NCBI GenBank assembly: GCA_036936605.1
Contig: JAUPFV010000004.1
Span: 142,768,973-142,832,972 of the forward strand
DNA length: 64,000 nucleotides
Direction: 5' to 3'
Source: Limnanthes douglasii subsp. nivea
Taxonomy: Eukaryota; Streptophyta; Magnoliopsida; Brassicales; Limnanthaceae
The position numbers and the translations under genes were made by a program. The notes beneath the pieces were generated by a model, which had not been told where the DNA came from, made no database searches, and worked only from the letters and a program-made list of their open reading frames with translations. Below, piece by piece: positions 1 to 12,990 of the stretch (position 1 is the first letter of the stretch; each line of letters starts with the position of its first letter).

Positions 1-300
1 TACTTGAGTCTCCTTTCAACCAGTTTTGCTTCTTTTTTGGCATTCAGTTTAACAATACCCTTCAACAGTTGCTTCCTTATCATTATCAAAATTGACTGTT
101 GCAACTCTTCATTGGCACACTGGTTGTCGTAGTGTTGTTCTTCGATTTATTGTTCTTCAAATGTGTCATCCTCAGAGTAAGATAGGACCCCTACGCCCTA
201 TATTCTAACATTTGGTCTCTCTTGACAGTGCGTTAATCTCTCTCAATAGATATGTAACTCGAGAATAGTGATTTTGGAGAAAATAACTCATGGTATCAAT

Positions 301-322
301 ATTTCCCCACAAACGACGCCAA
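301..322 (-). other. Primer-binding-site-like motif of a minus-strand Gypsy remnant
   Basis: Read on the minus strand this is TTGGCGTCGTTTGTGGGG, a slightly decayed form of the TGGCGCCGTCTGTGGG-type primer-binding site common in plant Gypsy elements. A cleaner copy of the same site lies at about 19059-19077. It abuts a TG at 323 that would be the inner LTR edge. Sequence 1-300 would then be the start of the internal region, but I see only short coding-like scraps there. Confidence 0.5.
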
Positions 323-600
323 TGTTGGTTTCAGAAATATCTGGACTTGAATCCGCTACCAGATAACACTAGAACAGGATGCAGAGAGATAAGCATACTA
401 TATAGATAGAGAAATACTAAAAAATAGTTGTTTAATATTAAGTGTTCACACTTCTTCAAACGGGAATATGGCTTTATATAATAAACTGGTGGGTCCATGA
501 CCTACATAAGTGATCCACTTTAATATATTTACCTCTTCATTACACTAAATCTACTCATATACTTATTGTTACAAATCATGCCCATCGCATTAGTTACTTT
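323..600 (-). mobile_element. Gypsy LTR remnant (right edge approximate)
   Basis: This segment adjoins the PBS-like motif and begins at its inner edge with TG on the plus strand, so the LTR would end in CA on its own strand. On the minus strand it carries a TATA-like stretch (about 465-485) followed by a leader-like region, as expected for an LTR promoter. No second LTR or target duplication was found, and the outer edge near 600 is a guess. Confidence 0.4.
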
Positions 601-2985
601 ACCATTTTTATTACAAGCTTATGTGTTAATGCAAAAATGATTTTAAACTTACTGAACCCTTGAGGTTTGAATAAATAATGTCATTATCTACTATAGCTCG
701 TAAAAACATAATCTAGAATAGATTTTTCAAAAAATCAGTGAACAGTTTAAAAAAACTTAATCATAATTGTATCTAACAATAGTTTTTTACCCTCTTTTAT
801 TTTGGTATTAGAAATTTTTTATTTTTTTTTTAAAAATACCCCGTGTGTTTCATAATATGTGCCTTTTTTAGAAGAATTTTTTTGTTTTATAATAAATACA
901 TGTCTCACTCTCATATGCAACATTTATTACATGTATTATATTTTCAACCAATAAAATAGTTAACATGTTGCACAAATTATTAATACACCGATCAATTTTA
1001 TTTTATTTTTCGAAATCACGACATATGTTATAAAACGAGAAAGTAATTGTTAATAATATTATAAAAATTTCGCTCATTGATTTTGATAATTATTTTTTTT
1101 CATTCTATTTTAACAGATGTTTAAAAAAAAAATCAAATTTCGAAATAAATGACTACCAAATAAAAGTAAATAAAAAAATTTATATTAGGCTAGCAATTAA
1201 TCCAATTGACCAGTGGTACTTCGAAAAAGACACACACTCATTACTTATTTATTTTAAAATAATTGTTACATCCTTTAAAATTTATGTCAAACCTAAAAGG
1301 TGGATTATTAGGGAAGGAAGGAGTATTAGTTATTACGATATACTATTAAAAATAATATATAAATAAAAAAAACACTTTTTAATTAATAATTCGAAAAAGT
1401 AAAATATTGTTTATAATTTTTTAAAAAAAAACAACAAAAATACATTCCAATTGCTAATAGAATGTAGCAGCGGATGAAACTAAAGTTTTCATAATGAGAT
1501 TTTGATATCGAATCCGAATTCTTTAGGAATTCATTAGTTCGTAAATCTAACTTTTATGTTTGGTTTATATACATGATAAAAAATCATATATAATATTCAA
1601 ACATATTCACAAAAAAATTCAACATTTATGGACCATGCGATATCCTAATTTTTTTACTAAATAATATAGCTACAAAATTCATTAAAACAAGAGATTTGTT
1701 AAAAAAAAAGGTTGAAATTATTCCACAAAATCATTTGTTTTAGTTTTTTAATATTTATAAAATTATAGCTAGAAAAAAAGAACTAAAGGACTTCGCGTAA
1801 TCAATTTGGCCTTCAACTCTATTGACTCAAATTTAAAATTTAAAATAAAAATAAAACTGTGTATAACCAAATAGAAAAAGGAAGTCAAGAAATCTGACAC
1901 GAAGACATGAGTCCATACTTTCCTAAGTTATCTCTTCTAGTCTTCTCTATGTGTAAGCAAAAAGTGCGGAACTACGATCTCATCAATCAGTCTTCAAGCA
2001 AACTCAATGACACTTCTCTGTTCACTACCACTTCTTCTATTCTACATCTTTTTTGTTCTTTTTTATAATTAATTAACACTCCTTCTATTTTTATCTTACT
2101 TATTTTTTGTCAAAAATAAAAATACTTTGAAAAAACAAGTAGATATATGATATTAAAATTTTAACAAAGTAGATATTCATGTGATGTTGAATAGAGTGAA
2201 CCATACTTCTTTGCAGTACTACTGGGTGATGATCTATCTTTTCTGCTGCTATATATGTACTTTTTTTCTATTTTTGTCTTCCTTTTCTAATTTTATGTTG
2301 TTTTGCCTTTTTCTGTTCCAAACCATTTGTCTGTAACTAAATTATGAAATTTCATTTAATTTCTTTAACGTTTACCCGATGAATGTTTTTTCCTTTACTA
2401 TTATTCCATCTTCATTTCTGTGCCATAGACCATGTTTTAAAATGATAGAAGACTAAGATTGAGAATGTTTTCGGTAATGTGACGATAATGTGAAGTTGTT
2501 TACTCGGTCATGCGAACTCAATTGAAATATAATATATAATCAGTGGGTTAAATTTTGTAAAGATTTATTGGAGGAGGATCAAATTGTTGTATACAGGAGG
2601 ATATATGGAGTAAACTAAGAATAATAGAATAGTCGGAGAACGTCACTAATATTTTAGGCATGTAACATATTTCTATAAAAGCTGGCGACTTATGGTATTG
2701 GGAATTCGGTTTAAAAAAATTACTAAATTTAAAAACTTTAATAAATTTAAAGAATAAAATATCAAAAATAATCTGGTAAATATTAAAATTATTAATAATT
2801 ATATAAATTTTAAAACTTATCGAAAATCACATGCGGTATAAATATTTTTAAATTACATTAAATTCAAAAAACAAAAATATCGATAAATACTCGTAAACTC
2901 ATAAACATATACCGCCTTTAACCGTGAGTAGCTTTTAACATCCAAACTTTAAAAAATTCAAACTATAACATAAAAAACTAATCCA
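601..2985. other. AT-rich intergenic DNA, no gene seen
   Basis: Long A and T runs and no reading frame or motif I could connect to a family. It is probably highly decayed repeat sequence. Confidence 0.5.
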
Positions 2986-4072
2986 AAAATATATTGTTCT
3001 TACTTAGATAGAAAGACGGAATATGCAGTATTTATATTCCAAACAAGTGGTATCAGAGCTTCATGCCCTAACGGAACACGATGTTGTAGGTGATATAGGT
3101 GAAATTCTCAAAAGTCGAACACGATGAACTAGTAACCATGCTCAAGATGAATGATCTGCTCTTTAGGATCACACGTGTGAACTAGTTCGGTTTGCCTGTT
3201 CGTAGCTCATGAAATGGAATAACTTGATTGAATTGTATCAGGACGATGGTACTTGATTTGGAGGGACGCTAAAGAACAAAGCAGTGTGGTGAAATGAGTG
3301 AGCAAATATAAATTCATTGTATAATACTCTATGAGTCAGGTGGGAAAGCAACCTCATTAGAGCGTACGAAGGATAAGTCACTTGAGAGGAGGCTGAAATG
3401 GTATTTTGTTCATGAGGATGATTTTTTACGGTGGCGACTAAAGCCCCATACCCCACATTGTTTAAATATAGGAAGGATAAGTGGTATATAAGTAAGAACA
3501 TAACTTAAATAGTATGAGACATTTTGGAAGTGGACCAAAAGCAAACCCGTCCGGGTCTTTGTATCCAAAGCGGCAACATCATACTAATGTTGAGATCGGG
3601 TTGTTCTTACTTATATACGGAGACGGAATATGCGGTACTCATATTCCCAATAAATGGTATTAGAGCACCAGGCCCAGACATAACGCGATAGTGGTGAAAT
3701 TCTCGAAAATCGAATATAATGAACTAGTGGTTATGCTCAAGGTGAATAATATGCTCTAGTGATCCTAGTTCGGAGTGCCCGTGACTCATCAAGCTAAAGA
3801 ACATGCAGGATGGTCGAGTGAGCAAATAGATTCGCTGTAAAAGCTCTAGACGTCAGGTAGCTCCAACCTAATTAGAGTGGGCAAATTGAACTCAATTGAG
3901 AGAAGGCTAGAGTGGTGCTTTGTTCGAGAAGAGGATTGATAGAGTGGCGACCAAAGTTCCACATCCCACATCGGTTAAACATGAGAAGGATCAGTAGTAT
4001 ATAAGTAAGAACATATCTCAACTCGTACGAGGTTTTTTCGGGGTGGAACAAAAGCAAACATGTACATCTACT
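2986..4072 (+). mobile_element. Tandem TRIM/LARD-like LTR element (LTR-internal-LTR-internal-LTR)
   Basis: Two related units of about 607 bp follow each other. Each has a tRNA-Met-type primer-binding site: TGGTATCAGAGC at 3048-3059 and TGGTATTAGAGC at 3655-3666. Each site is preceded by a similar LTR end (GACGGAATATGC...). A shared promoter-like LTR block (CCCACATyG, TATATAAGTAAGAACAT, then a GAGG/TTTT...AAAAGCAAAC stretch) occurs at about 3452-3552 and again at 3965-4060. The internal part is under 400 bp and codes for nothing recognisable, so the unit is non-autonomous. The layout fits an LTR element duplicated by unequal recombination between LTRs. LTR boundaries are approximate (about 220 bp). 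Confidence 0.6.
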
Positions 4073-6950
4073 TACATTTTTAGAACAAAATCAAGCTTTT
4101 TAGTAACCAAGTTATAACCCATTTTATTAATGTTAAAATAAAAAACTTTTTCGACACAAAAATATAGATTTTTATTTGGCAAAACAAAATTTATATTTTG
4201 TTTTTTCACCCAACTAGATCTATTTAGTAACAAAAATCCTATTATTATTTATATTTTGTTTTTTCACCCAACTAGATCTATTTAGTAATCGAAATCCTAT
4301 TAGTTTTCCATTTTTTATTTACGCAACTCATTGGTACGTAATTCCGCAATTGGAATCCAACTGTTTTTTCAACCAAAATACATATAATAACGCAACTGAG
4401 AGATAATTTATTTTACCAACCAAATTACACTTAAAAATTAAGTTGGATCTAATTTTGTACGTTTTAGAGAAACAAAATCAATAATATTTTCGAATTTATT
4501 TTTAATCGATGTTTTCAAAATATAATATTTTAAAAAAATGAAAAAAAAAACAATTAAATGAGACTATCAAATAATTATCTATAAATAATTATTTATTATC
4601 TAATAATTATCCCTATATTATCAAATTTTAGGGATTGGTATATAAGTTCGATAGTATATTATTATTGATGAATTATCTTAACAAAAATTAAATTTTTTAA
4701 AATGTTTTATATTTTTTAAAGTTAGTTTTGTGTTTTATATAAATCCACATGTACAATTTAAGCTTATTTTTCATATTATACATATGTCGAACTAAATCTT
4801 GTTATAATCTTATAATTGTAAATATAACAACTCTAACTCTATGTGTCTAGTATCAATTCCATGTCCAAGTAATGAGGGTCGCGGTGCAAATCAGTATTTG
4901 TTATGGTTAAATTATAGCAGTTTGGCATCTTTAGGTTATAATTATGCAAACTCTCTCATAGACTTTTTGATATCCCAGTATGAAACTTATCCAAAGGTAA
5001 AAGAAGAATAAAAAAATGGGAACGCACATGATTCAGAGTAAATGCAGGTACATATATGTGAGGCATTAAGAAATGGGTAAAGCGAGAAATGCGCTAAACA
5101 GAAACACAGTCACTAAATGCAAACATGCGTGGTAGTAGTACTAAATACACCAACAACTTGTTGTCTCTTAAATGCCTTCATCTTCTTGCACATGCACTTT
5201 TTTTTATGCCGATTTATTTTTGGTTTTTATAATTTGACCAAACTTTATAAAAATAGATGGTGGTATAAACATTTTTTCCCTTTCTTTTATAGCAACCATT
5301 ATTATATTTTGAGTTATATATTTATGATTGTATATAAAAAAAATTTGTTCAACATATTCAATAATTTATAAAACAAATAAAAAAAGTAAATTGATCAAAA
5401 TATAAATAAAAAAGACTATAATAATATAATTATATTGACATTTTTTAATAACATTTAATATTATATAATATTTTTTAAAAAAATTATACAACATTTCAAG
5501 AAAGTTAAAATTATCTTATATTTATAATGCATCATTGTTTACCTTGATGGTAAAATATTTTTGTTTATGACAGCAAAACACTTCATATAAATGTAAGTGT
5601 AGATTTGTGTTTATGTTTTAGAATTTTATTTTATAATACTAATAATTTTTATCCAAACTTAATTTATAATATAACTTTTTGTATTATTTTATTTTGTTTA
5701 TGAAAATCAATCCTTTTTATTTGTTAAATGTTTGGAATTTTATATCTATATAATAACTAAAAATATATGATACCAATAGTAAATATTGTCATTCAAATCC
5801 AATTAACTTTATATACATTAAGTTACGAAGATTACCACTAGATTATTTTTATAGCAATTTTTTTCATTAGAAAATTTGGAACCACTATAAATTAAAGTAT
5901 AAGAATTGATTGATCAAAAGATTAATCAATAAAATCATGTAGGATATGCTTTTGGACCTTTAGAATTTCTGACAATTGTTATATAATTAAAAGTGTTCAA
6001 TATAAATTGTAGTCTAATAATATAGTTTAATATATCAATGAAACTAGATCTTCTGTGGGGATTAGGACAAGAATGTCTAATGTTTTGATAGCGTTGGAAA
6101 TGAGTTTTATTGATTTAAGTGGAACATATTTTAATATCATTGAATTTAACATGTTAAGATGCTATGATTTTAGTGGTGGAAAAAGAAATCAGTGAAATCC
6201 ACCATTAGATTCAAATTTCACCAGTATTTTTAGTCTTATCAAATTTAAATTTACTTAGTTCGGTGAAGATGATAGAGTAATTTCATTGGTCAACAATTGA
6301 ATAAGGATCTTGACTTTCAAATCTAAATGAGTCGGAAACGCATTGGTTACATAACACCAAAAGAGATAGAAACCACCGCATCCTTTCGTCGCCTCGTTTG
6401 TTTAATTATTAATTACTTCAGCAATTAATTCTTGTTGAGTGTCTAGGATCGAGGATTGAAAAAGGTTACAACTGTGACGGTAAACATTGGTTTAAAGACA
6501 TAAAATAAAATATAGATAATAATTTAGTTAAATTAGAAGTTTCATCTCAAAACTTTACAACTTTTAAGTAATTAAAAAAACAATATTTAAATTTTTGAAC
6601 TTTTAGTTATTTTTTACCAAAACAATTTTTTTTTAAATATTAGGTGAAGGATCAAATCAACCAAGACCTATTTTATTCCTATACTAAATTTAAAAGTTTT
6701 AATAAAATTTTAATTTTTTTTCAATAAAATCCATTTATCTTAAACTTTATAAAAAACTAAACAAGTAGAAAGCTTAAAGTTTTATTAGAACTACAAATAA
6801 AGTAATATAACGTTTTTATTAGAGTTAGGAGTTAGAATTAAATTAAAACCACAGCAAGCTAGAATATTTTTCTGTACTTAACAGTTGATGGTGTTGGTTT
6901 TTGGAACCGTCGGTGCAGGTCTATCACATTGGCAATGACTTCGTATAGGT
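4073..6950. other. AT-rich intergenic DNA, no gene seen
   Basis: Apart from a short tandem duplication near 4.2 kb I find no coding or structural signal. Short open frames here, such as one near 5.1-5.4 kb, are low-complexity and show no family resemblance. Confidence 0.5.
4191..4306. repeat. 58-bp tandem duplication (two copies)
   Basis: The block starting TTATATTTTGTTTTTTCACC at 4191 recurs at 4249, both followed by CAACTAGATCTATTTAGTAA, with only a few differences. The low divergence suggests a fairly recent slippage or local duplication. Confidence 0.8.
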
Positions 6951-6954
6951 TAAA

Positions 6955-7230
6955 ACTTGTATATAATGTTTGAATTCGTTTTCGCCGTGAATTCCACGGC
7001 CAGCGCAAATATCACCAGTTGTTTGGAGTGGATACACCGACGGTGTATTGCGATAGCCGTGATTTTATATTAAGAAAAATTATATATAATGTTAGAAGTC
7101 GTTGCCGAGGTAAACTCCACTGTTGGTGCAAACAAAACCGACTGTTACGGCGCGTACGCATGTGATGTTGTATTTGTACACCGATGATGTTATATTTCTA
7201 CACCGGCGGTGTTTTATTCAAACAATATTT
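6955..7230. repeat. Degenerate tandem repeat, period about 124 bp, locally GC-richer
   Basis: A segment starting TATATAATGTT at about 6960 recurs in diverged form at about 7084. Both contain TCGTT..CCG..G.(A)ACTCCAC-like cores and CACCG-rich ends. The block has more C+G and CpG than its surroundings, so it is likely an old imported repeat. Confidence 0.45.
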
Positions 7231-7689
7231 ACCTACATGTGTTCCGAGGAGATTGGTTACGGAAAGTATGTTATCCACAATTTACATGTGTTCAATTTTA
7301 ATAGACATATTGTGAATATGTTATCCACGCCTAAAAGATCAATAAATAAAGACGTTTCATTCTTGTAAGCACATAACTTTGAAAACTCGCAAACATGGGT
7401 GATGCGAATTGGAATGTGCATAAAAATGCATAACTGCTCAAAACAGTTAATTTTGTGAAACGCACAATATCAGAAGAAACACTTGGTTTTCTCGAATAAA
7501 AGTTTTATGTATAATGTACTTCATGCAAAGAAGGAAAATGATCATTATATGTCGGTATGTATCAAATGTAAGATTTATTTCACGCTATACGGAAATAATA
7601 ATTTTTATCTTGGAGCATTTTCTCTTTAAACATTTAGTACAAATATCAAAGTTTAAATAATCAAGAAAATGCTTTTTAATGAAAGAAAC
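7231..7689. other. No gene seen
   Basis: AT-rich sequence with no recognisable feature. The T run near 7690-7700 at its right edge may be the poly(A) tail (minus strand) of the adjoining LINE remnant. Confidence 0.4.
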
Positions 7690-7845
7690 ATTTTTTTTGG
7701 TATAAAAATCTGTGAAATATATGAAAAAATAAGGTTACAAGTACTTCAAGGCATTCCATGGAACTGAAGGTACATAACTATTAGACTTAACATAAAGGAG
7801 CTAAAAAATACAGTTGAACGACTTAGGTGCCAATAAATAGTAAGC

Positions 7846-8193
7846 CTATCTAAGGGTAGCCAAGAGGTGCTTGGTGCCATATAATCTATATCGAATATCA
7901 TAGAGGATTCTATGCCCAACTACCGAGCAGAGGAAGTCGGTGCTCTGGAATATCCTGACATTTATTTCCTTCCAGATGTGGTATGTTACAGCACAAAAGC
8001 TGACTCTTCTATGGTGCCTATACCCTGTTTTTCCCTGGTTCCAGGATGCTGCGACGTTGATCCAATCTTGCCAGCAAGATGCACAAGGCGACATATTGAG
8101 TTTTGGGTAACGTAATCCCGAAGTTGCAAAGCATAGCTGAAGCCTGTGAATATGTGGTCCGCTGATTCCGGATTGATGCCACATAGTGCACAT
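7846..8193 (-). pseudogene. LINE ORF2 C-terminal fragment (zf-RVT-like)
   Basis: The reading frames here resemble the Cys/His-rich zf-RVT tail of plant LINE ORF2 (a decayed C..C...H.F..C stretch near the N-terminus, then a VTYHIWKE segment in the usual place). The adjacent frame supplies the rest, so a frameshift splits the domain. No RNase H domain follows. Confidence 0.6.
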
Positions 8194-9598
8194 AGAGGAC
8201 TACTGAGGTATCCTAAAATAAGGGGCTTATCTATGGTGGCTAATTTGCCATAGATGGCAAGCTAAGTGATGAAGGAGTGTATGAGGATGTTAAACTTATT
8301 CCAAACTAGAGCATCCCAGTTGATTGTAGCAAAAGGAGCTTGGATGGCATTGTATGTGTTGGCAAAACTTCCCTTGTTACTATTGGGGATCCATATGAAT
8401 TCATCGTCATTGTTAGAGGGAGAAGTGCATTGGTTGATAGAAATCCTAATGTCGCTTAAGTGTTGAATATGAATTATACGCCCATAACGCGTGACATTCT
8501 GCCAATTTTATACTCCATTGGTAATGATATCTGAGACGTTGTTTTTACCATAAAGACGAGCATGAAGGATAATACTTGGGCCGAAGTGATTTACCAATGA
8601 GGTGGGGAAAAGCTACGGGTCCTACCAGATGGAAGTGGACTCACCATTTCTAATTTCAACTTTGTAAAGTGAGTCGCTTATGGATATCAACTTGAGGATT
8701 TTCCTCAAACTCTAACTTAAGATGAGTTAATGGGGAGACACCAAATGCTTTCGTCTTTGAGCCTTTTACTGATGATCCATTGAGACCAGATTGAAGCCGA
8801 ATGTTTAGTCAGAATTTACCATAAGCTTTTCAAGGTAGCCGCCCGATTCCATATTTTTAGATCTAGGATCCCAAGGTCGCCCTCTTTTGTGGGCACGGTA
8901 ATTTTATCCCATGCAACTTTTGCCTTAGTAATCTTCATTTATGGTCCTGACTAGAGGAATCTTCGGAAGAGCGTATCAAAGTCTTTGAGAACTCGAGCAG
9001 CGAGCATAAAATCTGAGGCCTAATAGACTTGGCTAGTAAAGAGAACTGATTTGATCAGTTAGAGCCTCCAAGCATAAGAAAGGTGCTTAGCGGTCCATGA
9101 GTTAATCTTGTTTGTGACATTCTGGAATAGAGGTCTGCAATCGTTGTAGGTGAGTCGGGAAGTGATAAATGATAGTCTAAGATATTTTAAAGGAAGCGTC
9201 ATTTGGAAGAAGCCCAAATTCAAGGTGATTTCTCTCTTGACTGCATCTGAAGTGCCCGAGAAGAAGACTTGTCTCTTGTAAGGGTTGAAATTGAGATCAG
9301 AGAGGCAAGAAAATTCATCTATGCCCTCCTTAATGAGATCGGTGGAGGGGTTATTGGCGCGGAAAAAATCATAAGGTCATCTGCGAAGCATAAGTTTATG
9401 ATTTTTTTTCTTGTGACATTTCCAATGGTATCCAAATTTTCTGTTGCTTCTCGTATCTTTCATGATGTTAGATGAGACCTGCATGACAATATCAAACATA
9501 TAGGAGAAGAGAAGATCTCCTTGACAAAGACCTTTCTTACTTTTGAAGAATGTTGTACATATTCTACTAATGCTAATGAAGTGTGAGGGTGTAAAGAT

Positions 9599-9811
9599 CT
9601 ATTGGATGATCCATCCGATCATTTTAAGAGGAAAATCCATAGTGTAAAATATATCGAGATCCGGTCTCCATCTAATGTTGTCAAAAGAGTTCATGAGATC
9701 AATCTTAAGGGCGCATCTAGGTCCTTTTACGTTCGTGTTATAACCATGAAGGAGCTCTTGAGAAAGCATAATGTAGACAAAATTTCCGCACGCAATATGA
9801 CAAAAATCCAC
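9599..9811 (-). pseudogene. LINE reverse-transcriptase fragment
   Basis: The frame contains LKIDLMNSFDNIRW, matching the RT motif-A pattern (D...A/S-F-D), preceded by a QELLHGYN-like segment as in plant LINE RTs. Flanking RT segments continue in other frames over about 9.0-10.2 kb. It is non-functional because the frame is broken on both sides. Confidence 0.7.
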
Positions 9812-10607
9812 AGGGGAGGTGGGGAGCTCGACTTTGGAATAAGAAATATTATCCTCTAGTTCCAGGTGGAATCCATTTTTCTATTCTTGAAAAAAATGAT
9901 GAATAGCCCTGCAAACGTCCTGGTTAATACTAGACCAACCGTTTAAAAAACTTGCATTAAAAACCATCAGGGTCGGGGGTTTTGTCGCTATTTATAGCAA
10001 AACACGCCTTTTTAATCTCATCATTTCTAATAAGTCTTATAATAGTAGTTTGGGCATCCACGAACATCTTGGAAGTGATAAGGCTTATAACCATATCCAA
10101 ACCAGGATAGTTCGGCGGACTATGAAAGCCAATCAAATTGGAGAAATAAAACTTAAAGACGTTGACAATCCTTTTAGGATGCGAAACATGGTTTCCATAA
10201 GGTTCATTTATGGTGATGATCGTGTTTGTAGCTCTCCTAGCTCTTATACTATTTTGAAAATATTTGGTTTTTTTTATCTCTAAGCTTTAACCAAGATTCC
10301 CTTGATTTTTGCTTGAGGAATGATTCCTCATCTTTGCTAAGAGAGATAAAGTTTGTGGAAGCCTGAATTTTTGTCTCAATGAGGCTAGGATCATTAGGGT
10401 GGGAAGTAAGTCGATAATGGGCTTGGTAGAACTCGTTTTGAGCTTTATCCATTCTATCACTTATGTTAATGTACGATCTCTGATTCAGCTCAGTGAGGGG
10501 GCCTTGAAGTCTGAGAAACACGTTGCTTAAGATGGTTATGAGATTACCCAAGAGAGGTAAAAAATTTAATTGTTGGAAACAATGGAAAGGTAACTCAGAT
10601 GAAATTA

Positions 10608-11357
10608 CTACATGTTAAGAAACTTGGAATGCTTTCTAGTAAGGTAAATAGAAGAGGTTAAGTGAAGAGCATTGAGAGTATGGCATGAGGTATTGGGGAT
10701 GTCAAAGTATGAGAATGAGTGGGGGAAATAATCATCCCAAGGGTTTTTAACAAGGGCGTGATCAATTTTATAGGAAATCATGTTTTCAAACTGCTTATTT
10801 GACCAGGTAAACTGAAACCCAAAAAATCTAAGGTCATTGAGGCCGCATTCATCGTAACACTCATTGAAATCTCGCATGGAGTTGGTGCAAAGGTCTCTAC
10901 AAGCTATTTTTTTGTAGGGTACCTTATGGAGTTGAATTCGCTTATTGCAACCCACATAACCCATGTCTATTATCTGCAATACGAGTAAGATCCCTCCATA
11001 AGGGTGGCTTTCGTAGGGGTTATTAAACACGTAAACGGTCGTGAGGAAAACATGATTATTCTTAGAGTTGTGAATGACTTTGCAGTCAATATACTGGGGC
11101 GATATGCTAAGAATTTCAATTTTGAAAACGCTAGGATTCCAGGCGATCCAAACCCTTCTGTATGGGTGCGCGTCATGGTTGGTTTTATAATGCTAGTACG
11201 GGAACATAATTCTCATGATACCATATACATTTCTTATGCTAACTTTAGTCTCAAGTAAGCATATTAAAGTTATAATATAGGATAAAACATAATCACGAAC
11301 ATCAAATTTCCTAATAAGGTCATTAAGGCCCCGAATGTTCCAAGCAACGATAATCAT
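10608..11357 (-). pseudogene. LINE ORF2 endonuclease domain, broken
   Basis: ORF2 appears to start at the ATG at 11357-11355 (MIIVAWNIRGLN...), which keeps the Asn of the endonuclease N-terminus. LLETKV, with the catalytic Glu, follows about 35 codons later. After frame changes the frame at 11030-10608 gives the C-terminal half: MRDFNECYDECGLNDL, FFGFQFTWSN and a decayed SDHxP-type end (NTSCHT). The endonuclease would nick genomic DNA to prime reverse transcription. Several frameshifts and a lost SDH motif make it inactive. Confidence 0.72.
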
Positions 11358-11690
11358 TGATAAAAATCAGAAAGCTAATAATAAGAAAACAATTGACTAT
11401 GGAACCTCGTATAGTTTACCCATAACATATATTTGAAAATCAAAGATGAAACATAAAAAAAATAAATGACGACGATAACCAATGTTCATCACCAATTTAC
11501 CAATATATTTAATTATAAAGAAGATAAATAAAATTGTATAAATATGATGGTATAAGTAAAATGCAGCCAAAATATTAGTGTTATAGGTAACTTTACCATA
11601 CTAATTGTCATAATAATAAATTTGAGCATATATGTATCCAAAATGAGTACCGAAATAGAGATGGCTGTCGCAAAAGTAATTGGACCCTGC

Positions 11691-12080
11691 TATAAAGCTC
11701 AAAACCTTTAGATTTAGGTCCAAAACAAATGTATTGTACCTGATTGGTGAAATGCCATTCCCATGCTCCGATTCGCCCCTAATTAGGCTTTGGAGATGAG
11801 GTCCGGAACGACTAACAAAACTTGGTATAAAGCTCAAGATCTTTAGATTTAGGTCCAAAACAAATGCATTGTACCTGATTGGTGAAATACCATTCTTATG
11901 CTCCGATTCGTCCCTAATCAAGCTTTGGAGATGAGGTCCGGAACGAGTAATAAAACTTGGTATAAAGCTCAAGACCTTTAGATTTAGGTCCAAAACAAAT
12001 GCATTGTACCTAATTTTTGAAATGGTATTCTCATGCTGATCAGGCTTTGGAGATGAGGTCCGAAACGACTAGCAAAACTT
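11691..12080. repeat. 135-bp tandem repeat, nearly three copies
   Basis: Units start at 11691, 11826 and 11961, each with TATAAAGCTCAA. The first two are close copies; the third has an internal deletion and ends near AAAACTTG at about 12080. Because 135 is a multiple of three, the minus strand stays open and would give a 45-residue repeat, but nothing suggests this is expressed. Confidence 0.85.
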
Positions 12081-12424
12081 GTATGTCGTATTAATTGCAC
12101 AGTAAAATGCTTCTTGCCGGTGAGGAAAGGTTGCACCTTGAAGGCTATGAAGTGGGTCAGAATGGTCCAGCGGCTAGCAGGGGGCACCGTCAACGAATCG
12201 GCATCGCACTTGGATTAAAGAGTAGACGAATTGGTAATCAAATCTGAAAAACAGGTAGCCAAGGTGCAGGATTTGTAAGGATGAAAAAGTAAAAGAAGGC
12301 GTGCAATAAGTTTGTGATTTCTTGAAGAATAACATTTTGTGTAGATATGGATACCTTGAATATTAATGACGGATAATGGTCTGTATTTTTAGTCATACTA
12401 TTTATTTATAAAATATAGGGTGGA

Positions 12425-12990
12425 GCATAATTTCTACCCCGTATTACCTCAAGCTAATAGTCAAGTTAAAATTACTAACAGAACTATAGTTAGTGAGATT
12501 AAAAATAAACTTGAACTAGCATAAGTAAAGTGGCCATGTTTTTTGCAAGAAGTATTATGGATATAAATAACAACTCCAAATGGAGCTACAAATGAAACTC
12601 TATTTGTCTTAGTTTATAGTATGGAAGCAGTGGTACCAAATGAAATTATGATTCCAATTCATAGGACTTTTTATTCATCAAATGTAAATGATGATGAAAG
12701 ATAAATTGATAATTGATTTGGTAGAATAAAAGAGAAATCAAGCGCGGATACGAGCTCAACATTATAGGTGGCTTATAAAAAGTAGATTTGATTTAAAGTT
12801 GAAATTGAGGATTTAAAAGAGGGAAATTTTGTTTTAAGGAAAGTATTTTAAGAAGAAAAAAAATAGTGTTGAGAAATGGGCATCAAACTCGGGTGGACCA
12901 TTCAAAGTTATTTCAAAAGGAAATCATCGAGCTTATAGAATGGTAGATATGGATGTAAATGTATTAAAATACTCCTGGAATATCTAACAA
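12425..12990 (+). pseudogene. Gypsy (Tat-like) integrase C-terminal remnant
   Basis: Conceptual translation gives decayed but ordered integrase motifs: LPQANSQVKITNRTI (around the catalytic Glu of the DDE core), a WPCFLQEVLW-like stretch, ETLFVLVYSMEAVVPNEI and GNFVLRKVF. The order and spacing match the C-terminal half of integrase in the intact element near 38 kb. Stops and frame breaks are frequent. A TGTACTCTTTTTCCC stretch near 13005, typical of sequence just after pol in such elements, follows. Confidence 0.75.

Larger units (their letters stand above)
7690..11357 (-). mobile_element. Decayed L1-type LINE (ORF2 only)
   Basis: The minus strand carries, in order, an AP-endonuclease start, the rest of the endonuclease, a linker, a reverse-transcriptase core and a C-terminal zinc/RNA-binding tail, all split by stops and frameshifts. 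No ORF1 is visible upstream of 11357, so the copy is 5'-truncated or ORF1 is unrecognisable. A poly(T) run near 7690 fits a 3' poly(A) tail. I could not find a target-site duplication. Confidence 0.75.
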
